DNA of 64,000 nt from contig CAKPKJ010000003.1 of NCBI GenBank assembly GCA_934167445.1, forward strand, positions 1 through 64,000, written 5' to 3'. The notes under the pieces were generated by a model. It was given only the letters and a program-made list of their open reading frames with translations, did not search any database and was not told where the DNA came from. Shown here piece by piece: positions 8,894 through 18,819 of this stretch. The stretch is from an uncultured Clostridia bacterium. GTDB lineage: Bacteria > Bacillota > Clostridia > TANB77 > CAG-508. Within the stretch, counting starts at the first letter, position 1; every line of letters begins with the position of its first letter. Position numbers and translations under genes: made by a program.

Positions 8894-11413
8894 CTATTCT
8901 TCATTATCTTCATTTATTGTATTAGTCGTTGAAGATGAGTTTGTTGTATTTTTATTTGATGAGCTATTATTAGTATTACTAGTTGTATTTGTTGTGTTAC
9001 CTTTAGAATTTTCCGAATTTGTAGAATTTTGTGTTGTGCTTGAAGTGGTACTTTTATTATTTTCTAAAGTATTGGTATTGTTTTTATGTGGATTATTATT
9101 GGTATTTATATTAGTTTGATTGTTATTTTTAGTTGCACCTGAATTATTCGTTGTATTAGTAACTTCAGTAGTTCTTGCAGGTTCTTTTTCATCAATATCG
9201 GTTGTAATACCTTTTATTATTTCTGTTACGTTGTTATTATTTGTTGTATTCGTTGTTTTTATTTCACTTCCGGAGTGTTTGCTGCATAATCCTGGTGTAG
9301 TAAGCCATAGGAAATATTCTGTATATGTTGACTCACACCCGGTTGTTGCTTTTAGGCCTGTTTCGACACAAATTGTAGCAGTTGTAACACCAGCAGGCTT
9401 TTCAAATTTTGCTGTTTGCAATCCTGAATGTATACGTGACATAACATTTGCCCATATTAATCCAGCTGGATTTCTTTGGTTAAAATTAACTGTTTCATTT
9501 TGATCATATCCAAACCATGTTACTGCTGTATAATATGGTGTGAATCCACAAAGCCATCTATCATAGTTTTCGTCTGTTGTTCCTGTTTTGGCAGCCACAT
9601 CTACGCCATTGATTTTACAGTATGTTGCTGTTCCACTAGCTCCCTGCACAGGTTGAGTTAATAATTCTTTGACTATATATGCCACCTCTTTAGAAAATAC
9701 TCTTTTTTTAGTTTGCTTAGCTTCTACAAATTTTGCTCCACTGCTTTTTAAAACTTGAGTATAAAATACAGGTTCTATATATTCCCCATCATTTGCTATT
9801 GTTGCATATGCACCAGCCATTTGTAATGGGCTTATTCCTTTTTCTAGTCCTCCTAATGCTAGTGGTAATCCATTATCATTTTTTGTTAATGTTGTAACAC
9901 CCATTTTTTCCATATATTTAATTGAAGTAGATGGCTTTATTTTTTCCATCATTTCAACAAATGGAATATTTTGAGAAGATTCAACAGCTCTTCTCACTGT
10001 AATATTTCCTAAACTTTTACTATAATCAACTGGGTGATAGCTTCCCTCAAAGTCTTGCTCTGTATCATCAAATATAGTTGAAGCTGTAAAATCTTTTTTA
10101 TCTATTCCTGGTATTAATACGGCAATTGGTTTTATTGCAGAACCAGTTTGCCTAACGGTTTGAGTTGCTCTATTAAATGGTCTAACTTCTGTTTTTTCTC
10201 CAAGTCCTCCTGAACACGCAAGTACTTGACCTGTTTTATGGTCCATTACTACCATTGCAGCTTGTGATGTATCTTTTCCATTTTGTGATTTTAAAATATA
10301 TTTTTTCTTAGCAGATTCTTTTTCAACTTCTTCTTGTATTTTACTATTTTGTGTGCTCTTAATTGTTAGCCCAGCCATATTAGTATAGTTTGTTGCAAAT
10401 GTTTCTGAAATATTATATTTTTTCTCAATATCTCCTATTAATTCAGATATTAACGCATCTGTATGATATGAATATACTCCATCACTTTTAGCTGTTACTT
10501 CTCCATTTTTGAAATTTAATCCATTAGTTACTTCGGTAATCGCATTATCATACTCGTCATTTGTTATATATTTTAGTTCTTTCATTTTATCTAAGACAGT
10601 TTTTGTTCTGCTTGCAATTTTTTCTGAAGTATCTTTATCTCCAAAGGGATTGTATGAATTTGGAGAGTGATTAATTCCTGCCAAAAATGCGCATTCTGCA
10701 ATAGACAGATTATTAGAAGATTTATTAAAATAATAATGTGCCCCATTCTCGACTCCATATATACTAGGTCCAATGTAGATAATATTTAAATAACTTGTAA
10801 GAATTTCGTCTTTTGACATCGCTGTTTCTAGTATTGTTGCTTTCCACCATTCATTAACTTTTCTAGTAATACTGTCTGTAGTATCACCTGTTAAATTTTT
10901 TACTAGTTGTTGAGTTATTGTACTTCCTCCAAATGACGAAGAACCAAAATGTATTATATATGAAAAGATTGCAGAAGTAGTTCTTTTAATGTCAACTCCC
11001 CCATGCTTATAAAATCTTTCGTCTTCTATTGCTACATATGCGTCTTTCAATTTTTGTGGCATTTCAGAAGATGTAAGATTAGATTTCTTTCTTTGGTCCC
11101 CAATTTTTGCAATTGTTGAACCGTCTTTATCGACAACTGTTGAACTTTCGTTCTTTGCCATATCTGTTGCCATTGTTTTCCAAGTATTTGCACTAATTCC
11201 AAGTATTATTCCAATTATTATTATTGATATCAAAATTACTATTAAAACTATTTTTCTAAATTTATGTTTTCCTTTTATTTTTGTATCTTTTTCATTTCTT
11301 TTTGAATGCCTACTTGTAGTATTTACTTTTTCATCTTTTTTATTTTTCATATTCCTAAGAGCTTTAGGAATTTCATCCTCATTGCTAGAATGTTTTGATT
11401 TTTTTCTACTCAT
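8894..11413 (-). CDS. Class A penicillin-binding protein (PBP1A-type)
   Basis: 839 residues: a basic cytoplasmic tail, one membrane anchor (about 52-75), a GT51 transglycosylase domain (about 85-270; EDERFYKHGGVD, GGSTITQQLVKNL, RKVNEW) and a transpeptidase domain with the SxxK serine in GSAIKPI, SxN in SSQN and KTGT in AAKTGTTDENYDRW. It polymerises and crosslinks peptidoglycan. The last 120 residues are a low-complexity Asn/Thr/Ser tail with no catalytic motif, longer than in most relatives and probably a flexible wall-spanning extension. Confidence 0.93.
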   Translation of the reverse strand: MSRKKSKHSSNEDEIPKALRNMKNKKDEKVNTTSRHSKRNEKDTKIKGKHKFRKIVLIVILISIIIIGIILGISANTWKTMATDMAKNESSTVVDKDGSTIAKIGDQRKKSNLTSSEMPQKLKDAYVAIEDERFYKHGGVDIKRTTSAIFSYIIHFGSSSFGGSTITQQLVKNLTGDTTDSITRKVNEWWKATILETAMSKDEILTSYLNIIYIGPSIYGVENGAHYYFNKSSNNLSIAECAFLAGINHSPNSYNPFGDKDTSEKIASRTKTVLDKMKELKYITNDEYDNAITEVTNGLNFKNGEVTAKSDGVYSYHTDALISELIGDIEKKYNISETFATNYTNMAGLTIKSTQNSKIQEEVEKESAKKKYILKSQNGKDTSQAAMVVMDHKTGQVLACSGGLGEKTEVRPFNRATQTVRQTGSAIKPIAVLIPGIDKKDFTASTIFDDTEQDFEGSYHPVDYSKSLGNITVRRAVESSQNIPFVEMMEKIKPSTSIKYMEKMGVTTLTKNDNGLPLALGGLEKGISPLQMAGAYATIANDGEYIEPVFYTQVLKSSGAKFVEAKQTKKRVFSKEVAYIVKELLTQPVQGASGTATYCKINGVDVAAKTGTTDENYDRWLCGFTPYYTAVTWFGYDQNETVNFNQRNPAGLIWANVMSRIHSGLQTAKFEKPAGVTTATICVETGLKATTGCESTYTEYFLWLTTPGLCSKHSGSEIKTTNTTNNNNVTEIIKGITTDIDEKEPARTTEVTNTTNNSGATKNNNQTNINTNNNPHKNNTNTLENNKSTTSSTTQNSTNSENSKGNTTNTTSNTNNSSSNKNTTNSSSTTNTINEDNEE

Positions 11414-11625
11414 TTTCAGGCTCCTTTCTTTTAGAGCTTAATAAAATTAATTTGAAGCAAAAATCTCTTGTGCCTTTCCGCTATTTAAAATTTCTTTAAG
11501 CCAAATTTATTGTTCTTAAAAGCATACTTAGTATATCATAAAATTATTAAAAATTAAAGAAATTTTGTATTGTATTCCCAATTTTGTTGTTATATAATAA
11601 CTAACAGTTAAGGAGTGTGATACAT

Positions 11626-12618
11626 ATGATAAGTAGAGACGAAAATCCAGGTTTTATAAATGCTTTTTTAGACTATTCAACTATTATTCTTAATAAATCA
11701 CCTAATAGCATAAAAGAATATAATTATGATTTAGCAATGTTTTTTAAATTTATAAAAATGCATTTTAACTTAACAGATAAAAAAGATTTTAAAGAAATTG
11801 AAATTAACGATTTAACCATTGATACTGTAAATAAAATTAAAATTGATGATATTCACTCTTTTTTAGGGTATCTTACTTCTGAATATCACAGTAAAGCAGC
11901 AACAAGAGCAAGAAAAATTTCAACAATAAGAATATTTTTTAAATATTTATCACAAGAGGCAAGTAATGAATATCGAATAGATCATAATCCAGCATTAACA
12001 TTAAAAACGCCCAAAAAAGATAAACGATTACCTAAATATTTGTCTTTAGATGATAGTAAAAAATTATTAGAAGCATCTGAAGATGAAGATAACCCTAATT
12101 ATGCTCGTGATTTTGCTATTACTACTTTATTTTTAAATTGTGGTATGCGTCTTTCTGAACTTGTTGGAATCAACATTACAGATATTGATTTGAATGACTG
12201 TAAATTAACTGTTATTGGTAAAGGTAATAAAGAAAGAACTATCTATTTGAACAAAGCTTGTTTAAAAGCTATTTCTGAATACTTAGAGGTGCGTCCTAAG
12301 CAAGGAGTTCAAAAAGATAGCAAACATTCAGAAAATGCTTTATTCTTAAGTTCAAGAAAAACGAGAATAAGCAACCGTACAGTTCAATATATTATAAACC
12401 AAGAGTTAAAAAATGCGGGACTTGATTCTACGAAATATTCTGTTCATAAATTACGACATACGGCTGCTACTTTAATGTATCAATATGGCCAAGTTGATAT
12501 TAGAGCTTTGCAAGAAATTTTAGGACATGAAAGTATTTCTACAACAGAAATATACACACACGTAAGTAACGAACAAGCTAGAACAGCACTTGATAAAAAT
12601 CCATTGGCAGATTATTAA
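11626..12618 (+). CDS. Tyrosine recombinase, XerC/XerD-like
   Basis: 330 residues from the ATG at 11626, preceded by AAGGAG at 11610-11615; an upstream GTG at 11617 has no room for a ribosome binding site. The N-terminal SAM-like core-binding domain (about 10-110) is followed by the catalytic domain with Arg in GMRLSELVGI, Lys in GKGNKERTIYL, HxxR in HKLRHTAATLM, His in ILGHESISTTEIYTHV and the final Tyr. Length and layout match chromosomal dimer-resolution Xer proteins; there is no nearby element, which favours a chromosomal role over a phage integrase. Confidence 0.85.
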   Translation: MISRDENPGFINAFLDYSTIILNKSPNSIKEYNYDLAMFFKFIKMHFNLTDKKDFKEIEINDLTIDTVNKIKIDDIHSFLGYLTSEYHSKAATRARKISTIRIFFKYLSQEASNEYRIDHNPALTLKTPKKDKRLPKYLSLDDSKKLLEASEDEDNPNYARDFAITTLFLNCGMRLSELVGINITDIDLNDCKLTVIGKGNKERTIYLNKACLKAISEYLEVRPKQGVQKDSKHSENALFLSSRKTRISNRTVQYIINQELKNAGLDSTKYSVHKLRHTAATLMYQYGQVDIRALQEILGHESISTTEIYTHVSNEQARTALDKNPLADY

Positions 12619-12664
12619 GCCATTTTTGTGCTATTGAGCTTGCTTAGTACTAATTGTAAAAAAT

Positions 12665-13465
12665 CTATTTTTCAAATTTCCAGTAATATGGCTTAATTTC
12701 TGGAAATAAATCTTTTAAATAAATTGTATCTTGATTTTGATTTTCTATTTTAATATTAGGGAAAGTCAAAATCATTTTTTTGTCATTCCAAAAAGTATCT
12801 ATGAAATTAGAAATAGTATGATGTTGTTTTACAAAATCATATTGTCTTTTCATTTTTGAATAGTCTTTAGCAGATACATCTATATTTTTTTCTATTACGG
12901 TTCTTGTTATAAATTGTTCTTGTGCAACTACTGTTGCAGCACAGTCTAAGGCCAAAAATATTATTACAATACCTACCAAAATTTTTAGTTTCTTCCTTGC
13001 AAATTTTTCCTGCAACTTATTACACATTTTGTCTATTCTAGGATTTACAACATTTACTAATAACACTGTTAGGAAGCCCCAAAATATAGAATATAGTAAG
13101 CACACTCTACCATTTACATTTAATATTTTACCAGAATAATCCCACCATTTTACTCCAACTATATTTTCTACAGCAAAACTCACAATGTATTCTGTTACTG
13201 TTCCAATTATATAACCAGCCACGAATAATTTTAAATTATTTTCTTTAAAATATTGTGAAAATAAAATTATCAAAACTGCTCCAGCCCCATAAATACCCAA
13301 AAACGGTCCATATAAGAAACTTTGTCTACATTCCCATACTCCCATTGTTGCTAATGCAAATAATGTTTCTACTAGATATCCTAAAATACTATATATTATA
13401 AAATATACAAATAATTTCCATATGCTAATTCCTAATATTTTAATTTCTTTACTGCCTTTATTCAT
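12665..13465 (-). CDS. CmpB-type putative ABC transporter permease (membrane protein)
   Basis: 266 residues with an N-terminal run of about six membrane helices. It contains the PF06541-like pattern FLYGPFLGIYGAGAV and a VKWWDYSGKILNVNGRVCLLYSIFWG segment typical of this Firmicutes family. The C-terminal 90 residues after a helix at about 165-190 are hydrophilic and probably extracytoplasmic. The family name suggests transport but its role is unproven; no ATPase gene is adjacent. Confidence 0.8.
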   Translation of the reverse strand: MNKGSKEIKILGISIWKLFVYFIIYSILGYLVETLFALATMGVWECRQSFLYGPFLGIYGAGAVLIILFSQYFKENNLKLFVAGYIIGTVTEYIVSFAVENIVGVKWWDYSGKILNVNGRVCLLYSIFWGFLTVLLVNVVNPRIDKMCNKLQEKFARKKLKILVGIVIIFLALDCAATVVAQEQFITRTVIEKNIDVSAKDYSKMKRQYDFVKQHHTISNFIDTFWNDKKMILTFPNIKIENQNQDTIYLKDLFPEIKPYYWKFEK

Positions 13466-13489
13466 TTTAAGTTTCTCTCCTTTTTTGGA

Positions 13490-15259
13490 TTATTCTATCA
13501 TTTCTTTTAATTGCTTTAACTTTTCATTATAAAAATCTGCTGTATTTTGATAAACATTTGTACTTTCCAAATCAACATCCACCATTTTCAATAGTTCTAT
13601 TGATTTTTTCGAACATCCTTGTTTTAACATTTCTATATATCTATTAACAAATGTTTCTCCTTGTTTTAATATATTACTTGCAATACATATTGCTGCTGAG
13701 ATTCCTGTTGAATATTTATATACATAAAAATCAGTATAAAAATGTGGTATTCTAGCCCATTCGTATTTTATTTCATCATCTATTATCATATTATTGCCAA
13801 AATACTTTTGGTTCAACTTGTAATATATTTTATTTAAATCCTCTGCTGAAAGCATTTGTTTGTTTTCTATTTTTTCATGTACTATTTTTTCAAACTCAGC
13901 AAACATTGCTTGTCTAAAAAATGTAGCTCTAATCATTTCAAGTAATTCATATAATATTTCAGCTTTTTTCTTTTTGTCTTTTTCATTTTTTATTTGATAT
14001 TCGTTTAATAAAATTTCATTTACAGTTGAAGCCACTTCTGCAACCATTATCGTATAGTTGGCATCTATTACATTTTGATTGCTGCTTGAATAAAATGAAT
14101 GCATACTATGACCTAATTCATGCGCAATTGTGCTTACATCTCTTTTACTATTTACAAAGTTTAGTAATACATATGGATGCACATTATATACTCCCATACT
14201 ATATGCTCCACTTCTCTTATTTGGCATTGCATATACATCTACCCAAGAATTTTCAAATGCTTCATTTAACTTTTTAGTATATTCTTTTCCCATAATGCTT
14301 AATGCTGCAAGTACTTCATTTTTTGCATCTTCAAAACATATTTCATCTTTTTCTTCCTCAAAAGGATTTACATACAAATCATACATATGAAAATCTTTTT
14401 TGTTTAACAATTTCTTCTTTAATTCTATAAATTCGTGATTATACTTCAAATTTTTATGTACAGATTCAATTAGTGAATTATACACTTTTATACTAGCATC
14501 ATCATTGTGAACAGCTTCGTCTAATGCTGAATTATATTTTCTAACTCTTGCATTTATGTTGCTGCTTTTTACATTTGTCAAATATATTTCAGAAATAGTA
14601 TTTATAAACTCTTTATATTTATTGTACATTAATTTGAAAGCTTGTTTTCTTACTTTTTCGTTTTGGCTTTTCATATATACAGTATAATTACTTTCTGTCA
14701 TTTCTACTTCGTTATTTTCCTCATCTGTTAATTTTCCAAATTCAAATTCTGCATTTGTTAATATATCAAATATATTTTCAGGTGCAGAAAACACCTCTGT
14801 ATAATTTGAAAGTAACTCTTCTTCTGATTTACTTAATATATGTTCTTTTTCTTTTAATGTATCTTTTATAATTCTAGCATATTTACTTAATTTGGGTTCT
14901 TCTTTTAAATACTTTTCAATAACTTCAGTATCTGTATAAATTAATTCTGGCGTTATAAATGATGTTACTGTTCCGAATTCTGCTTCTAATGCTTCTACCT
15001 CTTTAAATAATTTTATATTCTCTTGATTCGACATATCTAGATGATAATTTAGCATCCCATACGCATATAACTTTTCTAATAATTCTAGTGCTTTTTCGTA
15101 TTTATTATAACAATTGTATAAATTTTCCGCACTTTTGCAAATGCTATCTTTGTATTCTTGTATGTCAGTTAATAATTTGTTTAATTTGTTTTTTGTTTCG
15201 TCAAATTCACTTTTATTGGCAAAAATATCAGCTAAATTCCAGCTATATTTTTCGTTCAT
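13490..15259 (-). CDS. pepF: Oligoendopeptidase F (M3 metallopeptidase)
   Basis: 589 residues, the usual PepF length. The zinc site HExxH is in STIAHELGHSMHSFYSSS (about residues 380-395) with the distal Glu in VAEVASTVNEILL. It hydrolyses short peptides in the cytoplasm. The gene follows the CmpB-like gene's strand and order by 24 bases, so the two may share a transcript. Confidence 0.93.
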   Translation of the reverse strand: MNEKYSWNLADIFANKSEFDETKNKLNKLLTDIQEYKDSICKSAENLYNCYNKYEKALELLEKLYAYGMLNYHLDMSNQENIKLFKEVEALEAEFGTVTSFITPELIYTDTEVIEKYLKEEPKLSKYARIIKDTLKEKEHILSKSEEELLSNYTEVFSAPENIFDILTNAEFEFGKLTDEENNEVEMTESNYTVYMKSQNEKVRKQAFKLMYNKYKEFINTISEIYLTNVKSSNINARVRKYNSALDEAVHNDDASIKVYNSLIESVHKNLKYNHEFIELKKKLLNKKDFHMYDLYVNPFEEEKDEICFEDAKNEVLAALSIMGKEYTKKLNEAFENSWVDVYAMPNKRSGAYSMGVYNVHPYVLLNFVNSKRDVSTIAHELGHSMHSFYSSSNQNVIDANYTIMVAEVASTVNEILLNEYQIKNEKDKKKKAEILYELLEMIRATFFRQAMFAEFEKIVHEKIENKQMLSAEDLNKIYYKLNQKYFGNNMIIDDEIKYEWARIPHFYTDFYVYKYSTGISAAICIASNILKQGETFVNRYIEMLKQGCSKKSIELLKMVDVDLESTNVYQNTADFYNEKLKQLKEMIE

Positions 15260-15368
15260 ACCTCTTCCCTCTTTCTAAAACATATTACTGGAATAATATC
15301 ACAAAAATAAATAACTTGCAAATTGCTCATCTTTTTTAATTTTATATAATATTTCTATTTCAAAATTC

Positions 15369-15412
15369 TCCCAAGACTGAAGTATAAGTAGTTTTTCATT
15401 ACAGTCTTGGGA
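15369..15412. terminator. Hairpin between spoVFB and pepF
   Basis: TCCCAAGACTG (15369-15379) pairs perfectly with CAGTCTTGGGA (15402-15412). The T-run on the minus strand is short (GAATTTTG), so termination after spoVFB is likely but may be partial. Confidence 0.6.
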
Positions 15413-15441
15413 AAAAATTGGTTAATAGCATATTATACAAA

Positions 15442-16020
15442 TCATAATAATATTGGGCTTATTTGTGTTCCTTCTAAGGCGTACTCGATGGTTTTAATTA
15501 AGTATTCTTCCTCAAAAACAATTGACCTTGGTTTTGTTATTGGATTGTCTTGTCTAAATGGTACAAAATAATAATTTTTTCTGTTTAATAATTTTCCAAT
15601 GTTTTCTGCATTTCCACTTAATCCGTTGTTAGTAGAAGGCGCAATTACAAGAGGCCTATCGTTTCTTAGATGTGATTTTGCTGCCATCGTTACAGGTGTA
15701 TCTATTATGTCTAATGCTAATTTTGCCATTGTATTTCCTGAACAGGGTGCAATAACCATTACATCAGTCAATTTCTTTGGCCCTATTGGTTCTGCATCTT
15801 GAATCGTATGAATTATTTTTTTACCAGTTATTATTTCAATTTCTTTTATAAATTCTACAGCTTTGCCAAATTTTGTATCTAATTTATAACTATTGTAGGA
15901 CATTATTGGCAAAATATCTGCACCTTTTTTTATTAATTCTTTCATTTTAGGAATAGCTTTCTTAAATGTACAAAATGACCCAGTTAAAGCAAATCCGATT
16001 TTTATATTATTTAATTCCAA
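15442..16020 (-). CDS. spoVFB: Dipicolinate synthase subunit B
   Basis: 192-residue flavoprotein-like subunit with the N-terminal IGFALTGSFCTF nucleotide-binding loop, a VIAPCSGNTMAKLALDI segment and an APSTNNGLSGNAENIG segment that define SpoVFB. With SpoVFA it makes dipicolinic acid from dihydrodipicolinate in the mother cell for spore dehydration. Usually spoVFA lies directly upstream; here the upstream gene is spoVB on the other strand, so the A subunit must be elsewhere. Confidence 0.93.
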   Translation of the reverse strand: MELNNIKIGFALTGSFCTFKKAIPKMKELIKKGADILPIMSYNSYKLDTKFGKAVEFIKEIEIITGKKIIHTIQDAEPIGPKKLTDVMVIAPCSGNTMAKLALDIIDTPVTMAAKSHLRNDRPLVIAPSTNNGLSGNAENIGKLLNRKNYYFVPFRQDNPITKPRSIVFEEEYLIKTIEYALEGTQISPILL

Positions 16021-16148
16021 CTATATCTTCCCTCCTTTTCAAAAGTCATTTATATATAATATGAAATTATGTAAAGTTTGGCATTGGATTTTTCTTAAAA
16101 AGATATCATAAGTTTAATTTATTATTAATAAAATTAAATGGTGATAAT

Positions 16149-17463
16149 GTGAAAAAATTTATAATTAACGGTCTAATACTCACTATAACAGCTCTACTTA
16201 CCAGAAGCATCTCCATGATATTTAATATATATGTTTCAAATAGAATTGGTTCTGAAGCAACCGGCTTGTTTAGTCTTATAATGTCTGTGTATTTATTTTT
16301 TATAACTATTGCTACATCAGGTCTAAGCCTTGCTTGCACATATTTGGTTTCAGAAAATTTTGCAACATCCAATTACCTTAAAGGAATTAAAATTTCTAAA
16401 ATTTGCAATATTTTTGGTATGATTTTAGGTGTATTTAGCAGTACTATTTTAATATTGCTTGCTCCTATAATTTCACGGCACTTGGCTAAATAATTCAATT
16501 TCACCAATATTGTTTTACGTTATTGCAATAGGATTACCTTTTATCTCGCTTTCTTCTGTCATTAATGGATATTTTTCAGCAGTACGAAAAACTTATAAAA
16601 GTGCTTTGTCTCAAGTATTTGAACTTATACTAAAAATTATAATAAGTATCTTTTTATTAAAATATCTTTTTACGGCAAATGTAGAAATTATTTGTATTTA
16701 CTTAATTGCTGCTGACGTAATTTCTGAAATATTTTCTGGAATGTTTTTATATCTTTTATATAAATTTGAAATAAAACAATATTTAGTTAGACAAACTATA
16801 AAAGAAGATTTCAAAAAAGCAATACTGCAAATAACTTTACCTGTAGCAATCACTTCTTATATACGCTCAGGGTTATCTACATTAAAGCAATTTATAGTTC
16901 CAAGACGATTACTTGTATTTGGCCTTCCATATACAATTGCACTATCAGAATACGGAAAAATCACTGGTATGGCATTACCAGTGATTATGTTCCCTTTTGT
17001 ATTTATTGGTTCATTTAGTCTACTTATTATACCTGAATTTTCTGGTTTATTGGCAAAAGGATATCATAAAAGAATTAGATATATAATAAAAAGAATATTT
17101 ATTGTCACATTAATATTTTCTATTGGTATAGCAACTATCTTATTGTGTTTTTCAAACAAACTTAGCTTTTTTCTGTTTCAAAATATAGACTGTGCAATTT
17201 ATATAAAGTTACTATCCCCTCTCATTGCTTTTATGTATTTAGATAATATTATTGATAATATGCTAAAAGGTTTAAATCAGCAAATACAAGTTATGCTTTG
17301 CAATATTATTGATTTGCTAATTTCAATATTTTTATTGTATTTTCTTTTACCTAATATTGGTGTATATGGTTTTATTATTACAATTTATGTCAGTGAAATT
17401 TTTAATTTTACTGTAAGTTACATTACACTCTGCAAACATACAGGATTTAAGCTATTTACTTAA
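16149..17463 (+). CDS. spoVB: Stage V sporulation protein B-like flippase, read through an in-frame CGG by +1 shift
   Basis: Polytopic MOP-superfamily flippase (SpoVB, MATE/MurJ-like fold), involved in spore cortex synthesis. It starts at a GTG (16149). The first 115 codons encode four helices with the usual GLFSLIMSVYLFFITIATSGL segment. The frame then stops at 16491, 15 bases past TCA CGG CAC at 16476. Skipping C16476 gives SGTWLNNSISPILF and joins the downstream frame (INGYFSAVRKTYKSA, then about ten helices) without a stop; the TWL there resembles the WL found at this point in relatives. Together the parts give about 437 residues, near family size. An alternative repair, removing one A at 16488-16490, fits less well. 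Confidence 0.85.
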
Positions 17464-17468
17464 ATAGC

Positions 17469-18077
17469 TTAAATTTGTTTTTCTTCTAATAATTTTTTGT
17501 TATATTTATACCTTTTTTCTTTTCTTTGTAATTTTCTTTTGTTTAATCTAATTTGATATATTAATATAACTATTAAAATAATTAACAATCCAATTAGTGT
17601 AACTTTGTTTTTAATTATTTCTGTAAATGTTCCTAATCCTTTTATTTTAAATATGTATTTTCCTTCTATGTCTACATATGATACCAAATTTCTATCATTT
17701 CTTTTATTATTATCACCTTTAGTTCTATATTTAATTTTGCCATTTTCGTTTAATATTTCTACAATACGGTGAGTATTAATAAAACCGTCATCTTTAAAAG
17801 AAATTACATCTCCTACTTTTAAGTCTTCCTCTGGCACTTCCTTTACAAAAATTGCATCATTTGGCATAATATTAGGTTCCATACTTTCTGAAATTATAAC
17901 CAGACTTTTTATTCCTAAAAAACTTGGAGTTTCGTCAGGATTTACTAATGATTTTACCATTAATGTTAAATTATATATGATAATCGGAATAATTATTGCT
18001 GCAACTATTATGCTAATTATTCTTAAAAATTTATGTACATTTTCTGCTGATTTATTAAAATCTTTTATTTTATACAT
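17469..18077 (-). CDS. SipW-like (S26B) type I signal peptidase
   Basis: About 202 residues from the ATG at 18077, which has GGAG nine bases upstream; a longer frame from 18119 lacks one. There is an N-terminal membrane helix (about 20-45), nucleophile Ser in VIISESMEPNIMPND and a His instead of Lys as general base in GFINTHRIVEI, the mark of the ER/SipW-type. A second helix (about 160-185) and a basic tail follow. SipW-type enzymes process camelysin/TasA-like surface proteins; no such substrate is visible nearby, though a sortase and an LPXTG protein lie 2-3 kb away. Confidence 0.88.
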   Translation of the reverse strand: MYKIKDFNKSAENVHKFLRIISIIVAAIIIPIIIYNLTLMVKSLVNPDETPSFLGIKSLVIISESMEPNIMPNDAIFVKEVPEEDLKVGDVISFKDDGFINTHRIVEILNENGKIKYRTKGDNNKRNDRNLVSYVDIEGKYIFKIKGLGTFTEIIKNKVTLIGLLIILIVILIYQIRLNKRKLQRKEKRYKYNKKLLEEKQI

Positions 18078-18250
18078 TTCTTCTGTCTCCTTTGCTTTTG
18101 TACATATACAATATAACATATAGCTTTTTCCTTTTCAATATACTTCAAGTATGTTACATAAATGTAATATTTTTTTAAGATTTTTTTATTTACTTCTTTT
18201 ATATTTAACTATATAATAAATAAAAACATAATTTAGTAGGAGGAGTTTTC

Positions 18251-18685
18251 GTGGATCGCAATATATTATTAGTTTCTGAACAAGATCAAAAAGCATATTT
18301 ACCATATAAATTTGAAGATGTAGAAAATATTTTAAAAAACTCTAATAATAAATTTAACTCTACTCAAGATGTAATAAAAAGCTTATATATCTTACCTTTA
18401 AGCCGTTTTAGAAATGCGCCTATTTCACGATTTAGAGAAACAATTAATCTTATAAAAAATAAAGAGAATTCTTCTATTTTTAAAGCATTAGATTTAGCTT
18501 TTGAACTAATGTTTAATTACAAACTAAACCCTATTATAATTTCTGCTTGTAGAAGTTTAGATGAGCTTGATATATATTTAGATTGTTTAGAAGAAAATCA
18601 GCTATTTGATTTTAAATGTTTTGAAATCAAATTTGAAGTTACACCTGATATTTATACTAGACACGCTAAAGTGTTTTATGAATAA
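18251..18685 (+). CDS. Hypothetical 144-residue protein
   Basis: It starts with GTG behind a strong AGGAGGAG site. The protein is soluble, acidic-basic mixed, with the segment YILPLSRFRNAPISRFRETINLIKNK in its middle and an amphipathic C-terminal half. I recognise no family. It is monocistronic, bounded downstream by a long hairpin terminator. Confidence 0.7.
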   Translation: MDRNILLVSEQDQKAYLPYKFEDVENILKNSNNKFNSTQDVIKSLYILPLSRFRNAPISRFRETINLIKNKENSSIFKALDLAFELMFNYKLNPIIISACRSLDELDIYLDCLEENQLFDFKCFEIKFEVTPDIYTRHAKVFYE

Positions 18686-18739
18686 AAAGTTAAAAACTAA
18701 CTATTTTAATTATAATATTAAATGAATAGAATTAAAATA

Positions 18740-18802
18740 AGCAAAAGGCATATAATATAAATTTTTCATTTCATTCAAAACTTATATTATATGTCTTTTG
18801 CT
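18740..18802. terminator. Long bidirectional hairpin terminator
   Basis: A 21-base arm (18740-18760) pairs with 18782-18802 with a single G-T pair; A/T-runs flank both sides. It serves the convergent hypothetical gene and the MFS transporter gene. Confidence 0.8.
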
Positions 18803-18819
18803 ATATATTTTATCTACTA

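Noticed and set aside
9120..9661. Open frames antisense to the PBP tail
   Set aside because: They are by-products of the low-complexity Asn/Thr coding sequence on the other strand.
11626..12618. Tyrosine recombinase as a prophage or integron integrase
   Set aside because: No attachment repeats, cassette sites or phage genes adjoin it, and length and motifs fit a chromosomal Xer protein.
16486..16492. Extra A in an A-run as the cause of the spoVB break
   Set aside because: Removing one A also restores the frame, but it gives HLANN in place of TWLNN, and the nearby CGG explains this break in the same way as the other four.
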